From Acidiferrobacteraceae bacterium (GTDB lineage Bacteria > Pseudomonadota > Gammaproteobacteria > Arenicellales > UBA868), in the NCBI GenBank assembly GCA_002724185.1, contig PBOB01000041.1, positions 1 to 41,388 on the forward strand: a stretch of DNA of 41,388 bases. Direction: 5' to 3'. Under the pieces are notes generated by a model. It searched no databases. It was not told the origin of the DNA and was given only the letters and a program-made list of their open reading frames with translations. The position numbers were made by a program, and so were the translations under genes. Shown here piece after piece: positions 1-10,347 of the stretch; the first letter of the stretch is position 1; each line of letters opens with the position of its first letter.

Positions 1-2423
1 ATTTCTTTTTGATGAATATTCTGAAGAAGTACGGGAATCTTTCGGTTAGTGTCAATATTCATTGTTCCTCGTATAGTGCGAAGGCTAGATACGAGTTGCT
101 GTAACCAGCTAACTTCTAGTACAGCAATGTTATCAATAAGTGCATGATCCCCAGTAGGATATGCTTGTGTCATAATGCTGCTAGAAGGTCGTTGAACAAT
201 TCTTGGGGCTATATTCTGCCAGAGGGCTTCGGTGATATATGGCATCAGCGGGTGCAGGATGCGTAAAGATCCGTCAAGCATATTGAGCAAAGTTAGTTGA
301 ATTCCAACACGTTTTTTTCCAGAAATTAATGGGTCTGCTAATTCGATTTTAGCGATCTCTAAGTACCAACTACAAAGCTCGTTCCATATGAAGGCGTAGA
401 TAGACTGGGCAACTTGGTCAAATCGGTAATGTGTAAATGATTCATCTACCTCTTGCGCAACTGACTGGAATCTTGAGGTGATCCACTTCTCGATAGTTCC
501 CAATTCGTGATCGTAAGTGTTAGGCATATCGTCAGTGTTGATTAGTACAAATCGTGTGGCATTCCAGAGCTTATTGCAGAAATTTCTATAGCCTTCGATT
601 CGTCCTAAGTCAAACCTAATATCTCGACCGTGAGTGGCCATGCTAGCGAAAGTGAATCTTAGAGCATCTGTGCCGTATGAGGGTATTCCATTGGGGAAAT
701 GACGTTTTGTGTCGTTTGTAATCTTTTGCGCCATTTTGGGTTGCATTAAGCCTGATGTACGTTTATGGATTAGTTCGTCTAGCTTAATGCCATCGATCAG
801 ATCAAGTGGGTCAAGTACATTTCCTTTTGACTTCGACATTTTCTGCCCGTCTCCGTCTCGTACTAGGCCATGTACGTAAACATCTTTAAAGGGGACCGAG
901 CCAGCGAATTTCAACCCAAACATAATCATTCTCGCTACCCAGAAAAATATGATGTCAAAACCAGTGACCAATGTACTTGTCGGATAAAAGGTTTTCATTT
1001 CAGACGTTTTTTTTGGCCATCCTAATGTTGAGAAAGGCCAAAGAGCTGAGGAAAACCAGGTATCAAGCACATCTTGATCTTGCTGCAGGTCAACGGTATG
1101 CCCATGCTTCTGCCTTGCTTGCTCCTGGGCTCCGTTTTCATCTTTAGCGACAAAGATATTGCCAAACTTGTCATACCATGCTGGAATGCGATGACCCCAC
1201 CATATCTGGCGTGAAATACACCAATCTTCTATGTTGTTCATCCATTCATAGTATGTTCGACTCCAATTGGCTGGAACAAACTTAATCTGGCCAGATTCGA
1301 CAGCTCTTATTGCAGGTTTTGCGAGGGGGGCCATCTGGACAAACCATTGATCTGTAAGATATGGCTCTACTACCGACTGAGATCTATCCCCTCGTGGGAC
1401 CATAAAGCGATGTTCATCTATTTGCTCTATCAATTCTAGTTCTTCCAGATCTTCAAGCATCTTCCTTCTTGCTTCGTATCGGTCTAGCCCATGGTAAGGT
1501 GAGCCAGGAAGCCGTATTGATGCGTTTTCGTCTAGGACGTTGATTATTTCCAGGTGATGGCGTTGCCCGACTTCATAATCATTGAAGTCATGAGCCGGAG
1601 TTATTTTTACGCAACCACTGCCAAAATCAGGATCAACATAGTCATCCATAATTACTGGAATAATCCGATCTGCTAATGGGAGGTGTGCACTTTGCCCTAT
1701 GTAATTCTTGTATCGATCGTCATCTGGATGTACAGCAATAGCAACATCACCAAGCATTGTTTCTGGTCGAGTTGTTGCGACAACCAAATAATCAGAGCTA
1801 TCAACCAGGGGATATCTTAGATGCCATAGGTGTCCAGCTTCTTCTTCTGAAATAACTTCCAGGTCGGAAAGTGCTGTATGCAGGACTGGATCCCAATTTA
1901 CGAGTCGCTTACCCCTGTATATTAGGCCCTCCTGATAGAGCTGTATGAATACATCTTGGACAGCTTCTGACAGATCCTCGTCCATGGTGAATCGCTCACG
2001 AGTCCAGTCTGCTGATGCACCCATTCGTCTAAGTTGTGACGTAATAGTTCCACCGGATTGTTTTTTCCATTGCCAGACACGTTCAATAAAATTATCTCTA
2101 GTGAAATCGTGACGAGTGAGTCCTTCTGATTCGAGTTGTCGTTCCACTACCATTTGCGTCGCTATTCCAGCATGGTCGGTGCCTGGTTGCCATAGTACAT
2201 TCTCTCCCCTCATGCGATGGTAACGAATTAAGGCATCCATTATCGTGTCCTGAAATGCATGGCCCATATGCAGACTGCCCGTTACATTGGGAGGTGGAAT
2301 GACGATACAATATGGATTTCCTACACCTGATGGCAAGAACAGTCCGTCAGCCTCCCATTGCCTATAAAGTTTTTTCTCAATTTCGTGGGGCGTGTAGCCT
2401 TTGTCTAGTTCTATTTCTATCAT
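1..2423 (-). CDS. valS: Valine--tRNA ligase (partial, C-terminus outside window)
   Basis: Class I aminoacyl-tRNA synthetase that charges tRNA-Val in the cytoplasm and edits mischarged threonine. Translating the minus strand from the ATG at 2423 gives an open frame to the window edge, about 807 residues. The family is usually 900-950 residues long, so the C-terminal part, including the usual coiled-coil tRNA-binding arm, is missing. The N-terminal signature [15 protein letters not shown] is visible, with HMGH at residues 52-55. The second ATP-binding signature KMSKS lies at residues 528-532 and is followed by KGNVLDP. It is the last gene of a pepA-holC-unknown-valS series on the same strand, an order common in Gammaproteobacteria. 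I saw no frameshift where I sampled the frame. Confidence 0.97.
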   Translation of the reverse strand, partial: MIEIELDKGYTPHEIEKKLYRQWEADGLFLPSGVGNPYCIVIPPPNVTGSLHMGHAFQDTIMDALIRYHRMRGENVLWQPGTDHAGIATQMVVERQLESEGLTRHDFTRDNFIERVWQWKKQSGGTITSQLRRMGASADWTRERFTMDEDLSEAVQDVFIQLYQEGLIYRGKRLVNWDPVLHTALSDLEVISEEEAGHLWHLRYPLVDSSDYLVVATTRPETMLGDVAIAVHPDDDRYKNYIGQSAHLPLADRIIPVIMDDYVDPDFGSGCVKITPAHDFNDYEVGQRHHLEIINVLDENASIRLPGSPYHGLDRYEARRKMLEDLEELELIEQIDEHRFMVPRGDRSQSVVEPYLTDQWFVQMAPLAKPAIRAVESGQIKFVPANWSRTYYEWMNNIEDWCISRQIWWGHRIPAWYDKFGNIFVAKDENGAQEQARQKHGHTVDLQQDQDVLDTWFSSALWPFSTLGWPKKTSEMKTFYPTSTLVTGFDIIFFWVARMIMFGLKFAGSVPFKDVYVHGLVRDGDGQKMSKSKGNVLDPLDLIDGIKLDELIHKRTSGLMQPKMAQKITNDTKRHFPNGIPSYGTDALRFTFASMATHGRDIRFDLGRIEGYRNFCNKLWNATRFVLINTDDMPNTYDHELGTIEKWITSRFQSVAQEVDESFTHYRFDQVAQSIYAFIWNELCSWYLEIAKIELADPLISGKKRVGIQLTLLNMLDGSLRILHPLMPYITEALWQNIAPRIVQRPSSSIMTQAYPTGDHALIDNIAVLEVSWLQQLVSSLRTIRGTMNIDTNRKIPVLLQNIHQKE

Positions 2424-2506
2424 GTTACTTTTTGTTGCGATAAAATTGAAACGACCGCAAAGTATAAATCAACACACCAAAAGCAGACTAAGGATGCTCA
2501 AGATAG

Positions 2507-3034
2507 TTAATCGGTATCGAGCCAATTACGAAGCTCAGCAGTTACAGCATCAGTCAGTTCGTCCCGAAATACATCATCCAACTCTTCCCCGCTACGCTTA
2601 CTAACTTGCTGTTCTATTAGCATGACTAATTGGCTGGCTAGATCATCAATTGGGAAGCCAGAATGTACAGCATCTGACTCTAGATGTGGTTGGCTTTTGA
2701 CAGTTGTAGATTGGTCATTGATATTGAAATCACTTTGCCTGAGGTTTGGTAATTGATAGTCGGTAAGTAAATCGAGGTCTTCAGCTTCAGAGATTTGCGG
2801 TTGTTGCTCCGGAATTTCAAACATGTCTCTTGTAGTATACGATTCTTCAACGACATCATTCACCACTGGTATATCTTCAAGCTCTGATTGCGTTTGTTGC
2901 TTGGTTAGTTTAGGCGTTTCAATATTGGATAATTCATCTTGCTCCCAATTCTCAGTTTGTTCGCTTGATATAGGCCCAATCAAATTTCCTACGCGAATTA
3001 GCTCTTCTATCAGATTTTTTCGGGATCGATTCAC
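2507..3034 (-). CDS. Acidic, probably disordered protein of unknown function; PopZ-like layout
   Basis: Protein of 175 residues starting at a GTG. I do not recognise a named family with certainty. It has a basic, helix-prone N-terminus (residues 1-20, SRKNLIEELIRVGNLI). A long acidic, Gln- and Ser-rich middle (about 21-125) has little hydrophobic content. The C-terminus (about 128-175) is predicted helical, with IDDLASQLVMLIEQQV and later LTDAVTAELRNWL. This three-part plan and length resemble the alphaproteobacterial polar organiser PopZ, whose gene I recall also sitting beside valS; the resemblance is my inference and not a sequence match. It lies 26 bp after holC and about 80 bp before valS on the same strand, so it is probably co-transcribed. 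The strong codon logic of the acidic middle argues against a spurious frame. Confidence 0.75.
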   Translation of the reverse strand: MNRSRKNLIEELIRVGNLIGPISSEQTENWEQDELSNIETPKLTKQQTQSELEDIPVVNDVVEESYTTRDMFEIPEQQPQISEAEDLDLLTDYQLPNLRQSDFNINDQSTTVKSQPHLESDAVHSGFPIDDLASQLVMLIEQQVSKRSGEELDDVFRDELTDAVTAELRNWLDTD

Positions 3035-3060
3035 GATGTATCTCAGTAGGTAATGTTTGA

Positions 3061-3501
3061 TTAGCTTTCTATCTTGTGAACGTATGGTTCGATGCCGTGA
3101 GCTTTATAGTACTTATAATGTATTCTACCTAAAGTTTTTTCTTCATCTGAGGGTCCAATAATTTCAACAATCCTGGGATATCGAGCGAACTCTGCTACTG
3201 GCTCGTCTGCAATCGAGATGAATACGTCAATGTCGTCGCTATTAGGTGGGAAAGTACCGATCACAACAGGCGAATCTTCCTCACAGCTATCCTGACAAAA
3301 ATGGTGTGGAATAAAACTGCTTTGTGAAAATGTCCATAGCAAATCATCCAGCATCTTTGCGTTTTCCATATTATTAAGATGCAAGAATACCTTATTCCCA
3401 GATCGGTACGCCTTGTCAGTTATTCTACAGGCTAGCGTATAACGACCTCTGTTCTCATGTTTTTCTAGGATATAGAAGTCAACGCGTGTTGAAGCGCTCA
3501 T
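3061..3501 (-). CDS. holC: DNA polymerase III chi subunit
   Basis: Chi subunit of the clamp-loader complex of the replicative DNA polymerase. It pairs with psi and contacts single-strand binding protein. The protein is 146 residues, the usual size for HolC. It opens with the typical pattern VDFYIL at residues 8-13 and carries a central segment typical of the family (DDLLWTFSQSSFIPHHF). The late VVEIIG-type strand appears here as RIVEIIGPSDEEK. The ATG at 3501 follows the pepA stop by 2 bp, so the two are almost certainly translated from one message. The identification rests both on this pattern and on the conserved pepA-holC-valS order. Confidence 0.93.
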   Translation of the reverse strand: MSASTRVDFYILEKHENRGRYTLACRITDKAYRSGNKVFLHLNNMENAKMLDDLLWTFSQSSFIPHHFCQDSCEEDSPVVIGTFPPNSDDIDVFISIADEPVAEFARYPRIVEIIGPSDEEKTLGRIHYKYYKAHGIEPYVHKIES

Positions 3502-3503
3502 TC

Positions 3504-5018
3504 CTAGCTATTTGCTTGGGATTTAGTTTTGGCCCGCTCAATCAGGAATTGCGTAAGCAATCTGACTGGTCGTCCCGTAGCACCCTTTTGAGCACCGCTT
3601 TTATAAGCAGTTCCAGCTACATCTAAATGCGCCCAATTTAGATCTTCCGTGAACCGAGCAAGGAAGCAGGCAGCCGTAATCGCCCCCCCACCGGAACCTC
3701 CAATATTTTGGATATCTGCGAAAGGGCTATTAATCTGTTTTTGATATTGATCCCAAAGCGGTAATCGCCAAGCATAGTCGCCACTAACCTCTCCTGCTTG
3801 AAGGATTTCAGATGCAAGCTTGTCATGCTTTGAGAATAGACCGCTTGCTGGATCACCAAGAGCAACCACACACGCACCAGTCAATGTTGCTATATCGATG
3901 ACGACATCAGGGTTATAGCGTCGTGCATAGGTTAGTGCGTCGCATAGTATAAGCCTGCCTTCGGCGTCAGTATTCAGAATTTCAATTGTTTTCCCAGACA
4001 TGCTGGTTACAATGTCGCCTGGTTTATTTGCAGCTCCATCTGGCAGGTTTTCAGAGCTCGGCACAATGCCGATTACGTTTAGTGGTAGTTTGAGTTCTGC
4101 TGCTGCAACTAATGTACCAAATACGCTTGCTCCACCACACATGTCATACTTCATTTCGTCCATCTTACCTGCTGGTTTTAGCGATATACCGCCCGCATCA
4201 AATGTCAGACCTTTGCCAACAAGTGCTATTGGTGCCATATTTTTTGGCCCACCGCGATATTCCATAATAATCAGTTTTGCTGGTTCGCGGCTGCCACGGG
4301 ATACAGACAATAGTGAACCCATTTTAAGCGTCCGCATTTGTTGTTCATTAAGTATTGATACTTTTAGTTGATGACTGCGCTGTAATTTGCGTGCCTGTGC
4401 TGCAAGATATGATGGCGTGCAAATATTTCCAGGAAGATTAGCTAAGTCACGTGTTAATTCAACTCCTTGTGATATAGCTTTCCCCTGATTGATATATTTT
4501 CGAACTTGGGTTGCATCTTGTTTGTTTGTCAGGGGGAACAGTATGGTCTCCGGAAAGGTTTTCTTTAGTTGGGACTTATTGCTTTTTAGCTTGTTGAACT
4601 GGTAGCAAAAATCCGAAAAAGTTTCAACGATTATTCGTATTCGTTCTTCCAGTTTCCTTTTTTCGACATTACCTTCCGCTAATGCGAGTACCACAGTCGT
4701 TATCCCGGCGTCCTGGAGAGCTTTGGCAGTTGATTGCACTATGTCAGTAAATGCATCAGTGTTGAGCTTTTTCTGGTCACCAAGCCCAACAAGTAGTAGT
4801 CGCTTAGCGCGCAAGTTGGTACCACATGGCACCATTAGTGTCTGGCCGCATTTACCCGCAATATCGCCTCGCTTGAGAAGGCTCTTTATTAGTCCGTTAC
4901 TAGATCGATCTACCTTTGTTGCAGTTGGGGTTAATCTTCCGTCAGCGTAAACACCGATAACGAGACAGTCAGTTGAAATTCCTAGGGAATCCGAAGTTTT
5001 AATGGTGTGTTTGATCAT
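3504..5018 (-). CDS. pepA: Leucyl aminopeptidase (M17 family)
   Basis: Cytosolic hexameric two-metal aminopeptidase that removes N-terminal residues from peptides; in E. coli the same protein also binds DNA in plasmid dimer resolution and carAB control. It is 504 residues, matching the E. coli length. The family metal and catalytic residues are all in place: K269 in VGKGLTFDAGG, D274, K281, D292, and D351/E353/R355 in the signature NTDAEGRL. The C-terminal ITAACFLARF segment is also typical. It is the first gene of the minus-strand pepA-holC-unknown-valS series and is divergent from lptF across about 140 bp, a classic gammaproteobacterial arrangement. The start is the ATG at 5018. Confidence 0.97.
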   Translation of the reverse strand: MIKHTIKTSDSLGISTDCLVIGVYADGRLTPTATKVDRSSNGLIKSLLKRGDIAGKCGQTLMVPCGTNLRAKRLLLVGLGDQKKLNTDAFTDIVQSTAKALQDAGITTVVLALAEGNVEKRKLEERIRIIVETFSDFCYQFNKLKSNKSQLKKTFPETILFPLTNKQDATQVRKYINQGKAISQGVELTRDLANLPGNICTPSYLAAQARKLQRSHQLKVSILNEQQMRTLKMGSLLSVSRGSREPAKLIIMEYRGGPKNMAPIALVGKGLTFDAGGISLKPAGKMDEMKYDMCGGASVFGTLVAAAELKLPLNVIGIVPSSENLPDGAANKPGDIVTSMSGKTIEILNTDAEGRLILCDALTYARRYNPDVVIDIATLTGACVVALGDPASGLFSKHDKLASEILQAGEVSGDYAWRLPLWDQYQKQINSPFADIQNIGGSGGGAITAACFLARFTEDLNWAHLDVAGTAYKSGAQKGATGRPVRLLTQFLIERAKTKSQANS

Positions 5019-5158
5019 TTTGGTCTATTCAGCTTATATGAGTGTGGTTGTTAGAAATCATCAAATCTGCATTGCTATTGAAAAATCCGTACAATGTAGG
5101 TGTATTATCCAGCCTAATTACTGATTCTATCAAAGTAGCTTCTTTATTTTTCTAACTT

Positions 5159-6310
5159 TTGATCCTCCATCGCGCATTTTATCGGGAAGTACTGCAGAAT
5201 ACCGGCGCCGTCGGCTTGCTCATCTTGTTTGTGTTTCTGGTAATTCGGGTAGTGGGCTTTCTTCGCTTGGCTGCAGAGGGCATTATTCCAACTAATAGCG
5301 TTCTTTTGTTGATATTACTGCGCCTGATTAGCCACTTAGATATTATTGTGCCTTTGGCTGTCTTTGTAGCCATGCTCTTAGTTCTAGGACGATGGGCAAG
5401 AGATCGAGAGTTGATAGCAGCAGCAGCAGCAGGCATTGGTATAAGCAGTTTTATACGACCGACGCTATCTCTCTCTTGTGTATTAGGCATTTTTGTAGCA
5501 GTATTTTCACTGTACCTTTCTCCTTTGGCTGTTCAGAAAGGAGACAGCGTGCAACACGAATTTCGACTTCGCAGTGATGTCACTGCTATTTTGCCAGGAG
5601 TTTTTACCGAGAATGTAGGGGGCGATGGGGTATATTTCGTGGAAACACATAACTCCGATACCAACACGTACCATAACATTTTTGCTTGGGGTGGTGTGCA
5701 AGGTGTTGAGAGTGTTGTGGTTGCTGCGAGTGCACAACATTTGCCAGCTGATGATGAGAATGTGATTAACCTAGAATTGAATGATGGTGCGCGTTATGAT
5801 GTTACGCTGGGCGAAACTGTCCATCAGTCAATCACTTTCAAAAGATATGTTTTATCTATTGATAATCGTGGAACACCGGCCACTCGTAATCGGTTAGAGG
5901 CATGGCCCTTATACATACATGAGATTCAAGATAGTGAGCGGGATTTGTTTCATCATGTAGGGAAACGGCCTGACGGTACAAAAGGCGACATCACCATTAG
6001 ATCGGAATTGCACTGGAGATTATCAAAAATTGTGCTACTTCCAGTGATAATGTTTCTGGCGCTCGCATTGGGGTACGGTATCCACGGCAGAGCTCGTACT
6101 GCTACGATGGTGGTCGCGCTTGTGACCTACTTTGCTTATGCAACGATCGGAGGCTATTTGGTAGCATATGCGCGAAACATTAAGGGCGATGCCCCACTTA
6201 TATCACTTTGGATCGTGCACGCTGTTTTTCTTGCGCTCGCGATTTATGTATTTCAACGCCGTTCCAGAAATCTGAACATAGGTTTAAGCATATATCAACG
6301 GAATGATTAA
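5159..6310 (+). CDS. lptF: LPS export ABC transporter permease LptF
   Basis: One of the two inner-membrane permeases of the LptB2FG complex, which pulls lipopolysaccharide from the inner membrane toward the LptC-LptA bridge. The protein is 383 residues. It has about three N-terminal membrane segments within residues 15-130, a periplasmic beta domain around 135-275, and three C-terminal membrane segments from about 285 to 370. The start is a TTG at 5159, chosen because it gives the family-typical N-terminus (RAFYREVLQNTG). No good Shine-Dalgarno sequence precedes it. LptG follows after 6 bp. The N-terminal helices match E. coli LptF better than LptG, and the gene order also supports F before G. 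Confidence 0.93.
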   Translation: MILHRAFYREVLQNTGAVGLLILFVFLVIRVVGFLRLAAEGIIPTNSVLLLILLRLISHLDIIVPLAVFVAMLLVLGRWARDRELIAAAAAGIGISSFIRPTLSLSCVLGIFVAVFSLYLSPLAVQKGDSVQHEFRLRSDVTAILPGVFTENVGGDGVYFVETHNSDTNTYHNIFAWGGVQGVESVVVAASAQHLPADDENVINLELNDGARYDVTLGETVHQSITFKRYVLSIDNRGTPATRNRLEAWPLYIHEIQDSERDLFHHVGKRPDGTKGDITIRSELHWRLSKIVLLPVIMFLALALGYGIHGRARTATMVVALVTYFAYATIGGYLVAYARNIKGDAPLISLWIVHAVFLALAIYVFQRRSRNLNIGLSIYQRND

Positions 6311-6316
6311 CTAGTT

Positions 6317-7390
6317 ATGCGGATATTGGATCGGTATATAGGTGGTGTAATCGTTCGTCAGTCTTGCTTGGTGTTTTTAGTTTTGGTAGGCCTGTCGCTC
6401 TCTATGATTTTTATTGAAGAGCTAGCTTTAGTCGGTAGTGCAAACTATACGCTGGGTTCGGTTCTTCGCTTTGTCGCGCTTAGCGTTCCCCGTATTACGT
6501 ACGATATGTTCCCAATGATCGCATTAATTGGAGCCATTCTTGGGCTGTCATCCCTTGCTTCTGGTTCAGAGCTAATTGTTGTGCGTGCTAGTGGTGTATC
6601 AATTGCGAGAATCACCGGTGCTGTGTTCAAGATTGGTGCTGTTTTTCTACTGGCTGCTATTGTTCTCGGCGAAGTTATAAGCCCATGGAGCGAAAGCGAA
6701 GCGCAGCGTGGCCGAGCACAGGATCTTGAAAGTAGCATCAATCATAATAGGGTTTATGGATTCTGGATGCGCGATGGCCACGAGGTTGTGAATATCCGAG
6801 AAGTTCTCCCGGATCTAAGTTTATCGAAAATTAGAATCTTTGATTTTGATCAAGATCGTCGCCTTATTGAGGTGAGATTAGCTGAAGAGGGGCGCCATCA
6901 CCAGGAAGGCTGGCGCCTCTATAACATTAAGAAAACTACGTATCTACCCCATGGGGGCGCAACTGAGGAAACTTTTGACGAAACCGATTGGGACACGGCT
7001 ATAACACCACAGATGATGGGCGCCTTTATGATTACACCGGATCAGCTGTCTGTCCGACAGTTACGACGATATATAACTTACCTTAGGGCAAATAATCAGG
7101 ATTTAAGACCCTATGAACTGGCATTATGGCAGAAACTCAGTTTGCCGCTGTCTACTGCGGTTATGGTGATCTTGGCTATTCCATTTGTATTTGGAAGCCT
7201 CAGAGTCGCGGGCGGCACCGGACGAAACCTGTTCATTGGGATTATTGTTGGCATATTTTTTTATATTACGAATAAGGCCTTCGGCTATATTGTGTTGGGT
7301 TATGAGGCCTGGCCAACGTTTGCTGGAGCAATGTTCCCGACTGCAGTTCTCTTTATTGTCGCTTTGTTAATGTACCGGCGCGTCGCATAG
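6317..7390 (+). CDS. lptG: LPS export ABC transporter permease LptG
   Basis: Second permease of the LptB2FG lipopolysaccharide extractor. The protein is 357 residues, as in E. coli. It has an N-terminal DRYIGG segment leading into the first membrane helix, a run of helices to about residue 120, a periplasmic domain (about 125-265), then three helices to the C-terminus. It begins 6 bp after the lptF stop, so translation is probably coupled. The gene ends 46 bp from the stop of the convergent xsc gene. I see no intrinsic terminator between them, only a short CTAAGCTTAG palindrome. Confidence 0.95.
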   Translation: MRILDRYIGGVIVRQSCLVFLVLVGLSLSMIFIEELALVGSANYTLGSVLRFVALSVPRITYDMFPMIALIGAILGLSSLASGSELIVVRASGVSIARITGAVFKIGAVFLLAAIVLGEVISPWSESEAQRGRAQDLESSINHNRVYGFWMRDGHEVVNIREVLPDLSLSKIRIFDFDQDRRLIEVRLAEEGRHHQEGWRLYNIKKTTYLPHGGATEETFDETDWDTAITPQMMGAFMITPDQLSVRQLRRYITYLRANNQDLRPYELALWQKLSLPLSTAVMVILAIPFVFGSLRVAGGTGRNLFIGIIVGIFFYITNKAFGYIVLGYEAWPTFAGAMFPTAVLFIVALLMYRRVA

Positions 7391-7436
7391 CAGTGTTTGA
7401 AACCACTAAGCTTAGCAGTATCTATTCTGTGGCCGT

Positions 7437-9191
7437 CTAGACGTATTCTTGATATTTCTCTAGGTGGCGGACAGGGGTGCTTAAAGCATCTCGCCGGAAG
7501 GGGTCGCCAAGTTCCCGTGTGCACATTATTTCAATGACCGTAGTGATCCCAGCATTCATTTGCATATCTATTGCCTGATGAAGCGCTTTTCCAACATCTT
7601 CTAAATTGCTCACTTTAATGCCCTCAGCTCCCATGGCATTTGCTATTGCGACAAAATCTTGTCCTTCCAGTTCATCTGCAATAAATCGACGTCCATAAAA
7701 ATCCACCTGATTCTTTTTCTCTGCACCCCACTGCCGATTGTGAAATACAACAGCAGTAACAGGAATATTATGACGCACACAGGTCATGGTTTCGACCATA
7801 CTCATGGTCCAAGCCCCATCACCGGCATAAGCAATTGCTGGTCTATGGGGTGAAGCAACTTTTGCTCCAATTATTGTTGGCAATGCATAGCCGCAGTTAC
7901 CGAAACTCATAGGTGCAAAGAAACTTTTGCCATTTTCAAAGCGTAAGTAGCTGTTGGCGACGGAATTTATATTGCCGATATCGGTTGAAATCATGGCGTC
8001 CCGTGGCATAGCTTTTTCCAGCTCACGCAATACTTGGCGTGGATGCAAATCACCTTCCTCAGCTTTCTCAATCATAGAAAGACTCCAGTCATCTGTTTCA
8101 TGAATCCAGGTGTCAAGGTCATGTTCCCAGAGCTTCTTTTCCTTTCGGATTTCTTCCATGCGTGTATCTCGATTCTTGTCACAGGCCATTATGCGTTGAT
8201 TCATAAGCATTTCGAGCGCATTTGTAGCGCTTTTAGCATCACCACAAATACCGACAGAGATATTCTTAACTAAGCCCAGCATCCTATGATCCGCATCAAT
8301 TTGTATAATTGCCGCGTCTGTTGGCCAGTAATCAATACCATATTGCGGCAAGGTTCCAAATGGGCCGAGCCTAGTGCCAATAGCAAGAACAGCATCAGCT
8401 TGCCGAATCAATTTCATAGCAGCTTTTGATCCTTGGTAGCCTAGGGGCCCACACCAGAGGTCATGACTAGCTGGAAAAGAATCGTTGTGCAGGTAACTGT
8501 TTACAACTGGTGCACCGAGTCGCTCGGCAAGCGCCTTAACGTCGTCAATGGCGTTACCTATCACGACTCCACCCCCTGAGAGAATGACAGGAAATTCTGA
8601 TTTTGAAAGGATATCAGCGGCGGCAGTTAGGCTATGGGATCCCCCTGGCCCACGGTCGAGGCGCTTAGGCTGCGGAATTTCTGTTTCAATATCCCCATAA
8701 AAGAAATCTCGGGGAATATTTAACTGCGTTGGCCCCATCTCAGACAGCGCACGATCAAAACATCGACCTGTGTATTCCGCCATGCGTGCTGGATTATTGA
8801 CGTGTCCTTGGTATTTCGTAAACTCTTGGAACATTGGGAGTTGATTTGTTTCTTGGAATCCTCCTAAGCCAATTCCTAAGCTACCTGCCTCAGGAGTTAC
8901 TATCACGACTGGAGAATGTGCCCAATAAGCAGCCGCAATGCCTGTCACACAGTTACTTATTCCTGGTCCATTCTGGCCTATACAAACTCCATGTCTTCCG
9001 CTTACGCGAGCATATCCATCAGCCATATGGGCTGCGCCTTGTTCATGTACAACAGGTATGAATCGGATGCCTGCAGGTTCAAAAATATCCATTGCATCCA
9101 TGAATGCAGAGCCCATGATGCCAAATATATCAGTGACCCCATGAGCCACCATGGTCTCAACAAAAGCTTCACTAGGTGTCATTTTCGGCAT
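7437..9191 (-). CDS. xsc: Sulfoacetaldehyde acetyltransferase (thiamine diphosphate enzyme)
   Basis: Converts sulfoacetaldehyde plus phosphate into acetyl phosphate and sulfite, the desulfonation step of taurine and isethionate catabolism. The protein is 584 residues, the usual size. The ThDP-activating glutamate is E50 in VVHEQGAAHMADGYAR, and the cofactor-binding GDGAWT motif lies near residue 457. What separates it from acetolactate synthases is a set of Xsc-like stretches: QNGPGISN, GGFQETNQ, HNDSFPASHDLWCGPLGYQ, NRQWGAEKKNQ and GDPFRRDAL. It is the last gene of the aminotransferase-unknown-ald-xsc series, 37 bp after ald. The acetyl phosphate would need a phosphotransacetylase, which is not in this window. 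Confidence 0.94.
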   Translation of the reverse strand: MPKMTPSEAFVETMVAHGVTDIFGIMGSAFMDAMDIFEPAGIRFIPVVHEQGAAHMADGYARVSGRHGVCIGQNGPGISNCVTGIAAAYWAHSPVVIVTPEAGSLGIGLGGFQETNQLPMFQEFTKYQGHVNNPARMAEYTGRCFDRALSEMGPTQLNIPRDFFYGDIETEIPQPKRLDRGPGGSHSLTAAADILSKSEFPVILSGGGVVIGNAIDDVKALAERLGAPVVNSYLHNDSFPASHDLWCGPLGYQGSKAAMKLIRQADAVLAIGTRLGPFGTLPQYGIDYWPTDAAIIQIDADHRMLGLVKNISVGICGDAKSATNALEMLMNQRIMACDKNRDTRMEEIRKEKKLWEHDLDTWIHETDDWSLSMIEKAEEGDLHPRQVLRELEKAMPRDAMISTDIGNINSVANSYLRFENGKSFFAPMSFGNCGYALPTIIGAKVASPHRPAIAYAGDGAWTMSMVETMTCVRHNIPVTAVVFHNRQWGAEKKNQVDFYGRRFIADELEGQDFVAIANAMGAEGIKVSNLEDVGKALHQAIDMQMNAGITTVIEIMCTRELGDPFRRDALSTPVRHLEKYQEYV

Positions 9192-9228
9192 GTCTTAAGT
9201 CCTTTTCAAAAGATGTGCATTTGCTAGA

Positions 9229-10347
9229 CTAGAATCCTAGCGCATCTTCGGGCGATACGAAATCATATCCCAGAGATTTCGCAACTTCAGTACAGGTAAT
9301 CAGGCCTTTATAAATGTTAAGGCCATTTCTCAGGTGCTCATCAATACGCAGGGCATTTTCATATCCCAGGTCTGCAATCGACAAGACATGAGGTAGTGTT
9401 GCATTGTTTAGCGCAAATGTTGACGTGCGTGGTACACCACCTGGCATATTTGCAACACAGTAGTGAACAACATCATCTACAACATAGGTCGGATCGTCAT
9501 GTGTTGTTGGGCGGGAGGTTTCACAACACCCACCTTGATCGATTGCGACGTCTACTATCACTGAACCAGCTTTCATATTCGCTACCATTTCTTTGTGCAC
9601 CAACTTGGGTGCCGCAGCTCCGGGCAACAACACACCGCCAATAACAAGATCAGCTTCAAGCACGTGTTTTTCAATTGCGTCTCTCGTTGAATATACAGTA
9701 TTGGTACTTCTGCCGAATTGTCGCCAGTGAGCTTCTAATGCTTCTGGATTCCGATCAATTACCCAAACATCGGCGCCCATGCCCACGGCGATATGGGTGG
9801 CATGTGTTCCAACAACCCCAGAACCAAGTATGACAACTTTGGCGGGGTCTACCCCTGGCACGCCTCCTAATAGCATACCCCGACCACCATGAGGATTCTC
9901 GAGACAATAAGCACCCGCCTGAATTGCCATTCGACCTGCAACCTTGGACATCGGTGCTAGTAGCGGTAGACCACCCTGGCTTGATGTCACAGTTTCGTAA
10001 GCAATGCAGATAGCATTACTTTTTACAAGGTCTGCGGTTTGTGTTGGATCTGGGGCGAGATGCAGATAGGTGAATAAAATTTGTCCATCTCTTAGCATCC
10101 TTCGCTCTTCGGGTTGCGGTTCTTTAACCTTTACGATCATATCGGATGTTTCGTATATATGAGTCGGGTCATCTACTATTGTTGCACCACTTGCTCGATA
10201 TATTTCGTCATTTGCACCAAGGCCCAGGCCGGCCCCTGATTGGATAGTTACAGCATGGCCATGAGCAACCAGTTCATAGACACTTGCCGGTGCTAAGCCA
10301 ACGCGATATTCATGATTTTTGATCTCCTTGGGGACGCCAATCTGCAT
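9229..10347 (-). CDS. ald: Alanine dehydrogenase
   Basis: NAD-dependent oxidative deamination of L-alanine to pyruvate and ammonia. The protein is 372 residues, the family norm. It opens with the typical IGVPKEIKNHEYRVGLAP and contains the substrate-site FTYLHLAPDP. A Rossmann core starts near residue 169 (VVILGSGVVGTHA), followed by VDVAIDQGGC. A GGAG sequence lies 8 bases upstream of the ATG at 10347. In the taurine route this enzyme regenerates the pyruvate that the aminotransferase consumes and releases the taurine nitrogen as ammonium, which fits its place between the aminotransferase and xsc. A 150-bp gap separates it from the secreted-protein gene upstream, so it may have its own promoter. 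Confidence 0.95.
   Translation of the reverse strand: MQIGVPKEIKNHEYRVGLAPASVYELVAHGHAVTIQSGAGLGLGANDEIYRASGATIVDDPTHIYETSDMIVKVKEPQPEERRMLRDGQILFTYLHLAPDPTQTADLVKSNAICIAYETVTSSQGGLPLLAPMSKVAGRMAIQAGAYCLENPHGGRGMLLGGVPGVDPAKVVILGSGVVGTHATHIAVGMGADVWVIDRNPEALEAHWRQFGRSTNTVYSTRDAIEKHVLEADLVIGGVLLPGAAAPKLVHKEMVANMKAGSVIVDVAIDQGGCCETSRPTTHDDPTYVVDDVVHYCVANMPGGVPRTSTFALNNATLPHVLSIADLGYENALRIDEHLRNGLNIYKGLITCTEVAKSLGYDFVSPEDALGF

Noticed and set aside
2401-2604. Plus-strand 67-codon frame covering the valS start and the end of the acidic protein gene
   Set aside because: It overlaps well supported minus-strand genes, and its translation shows no family pattern.
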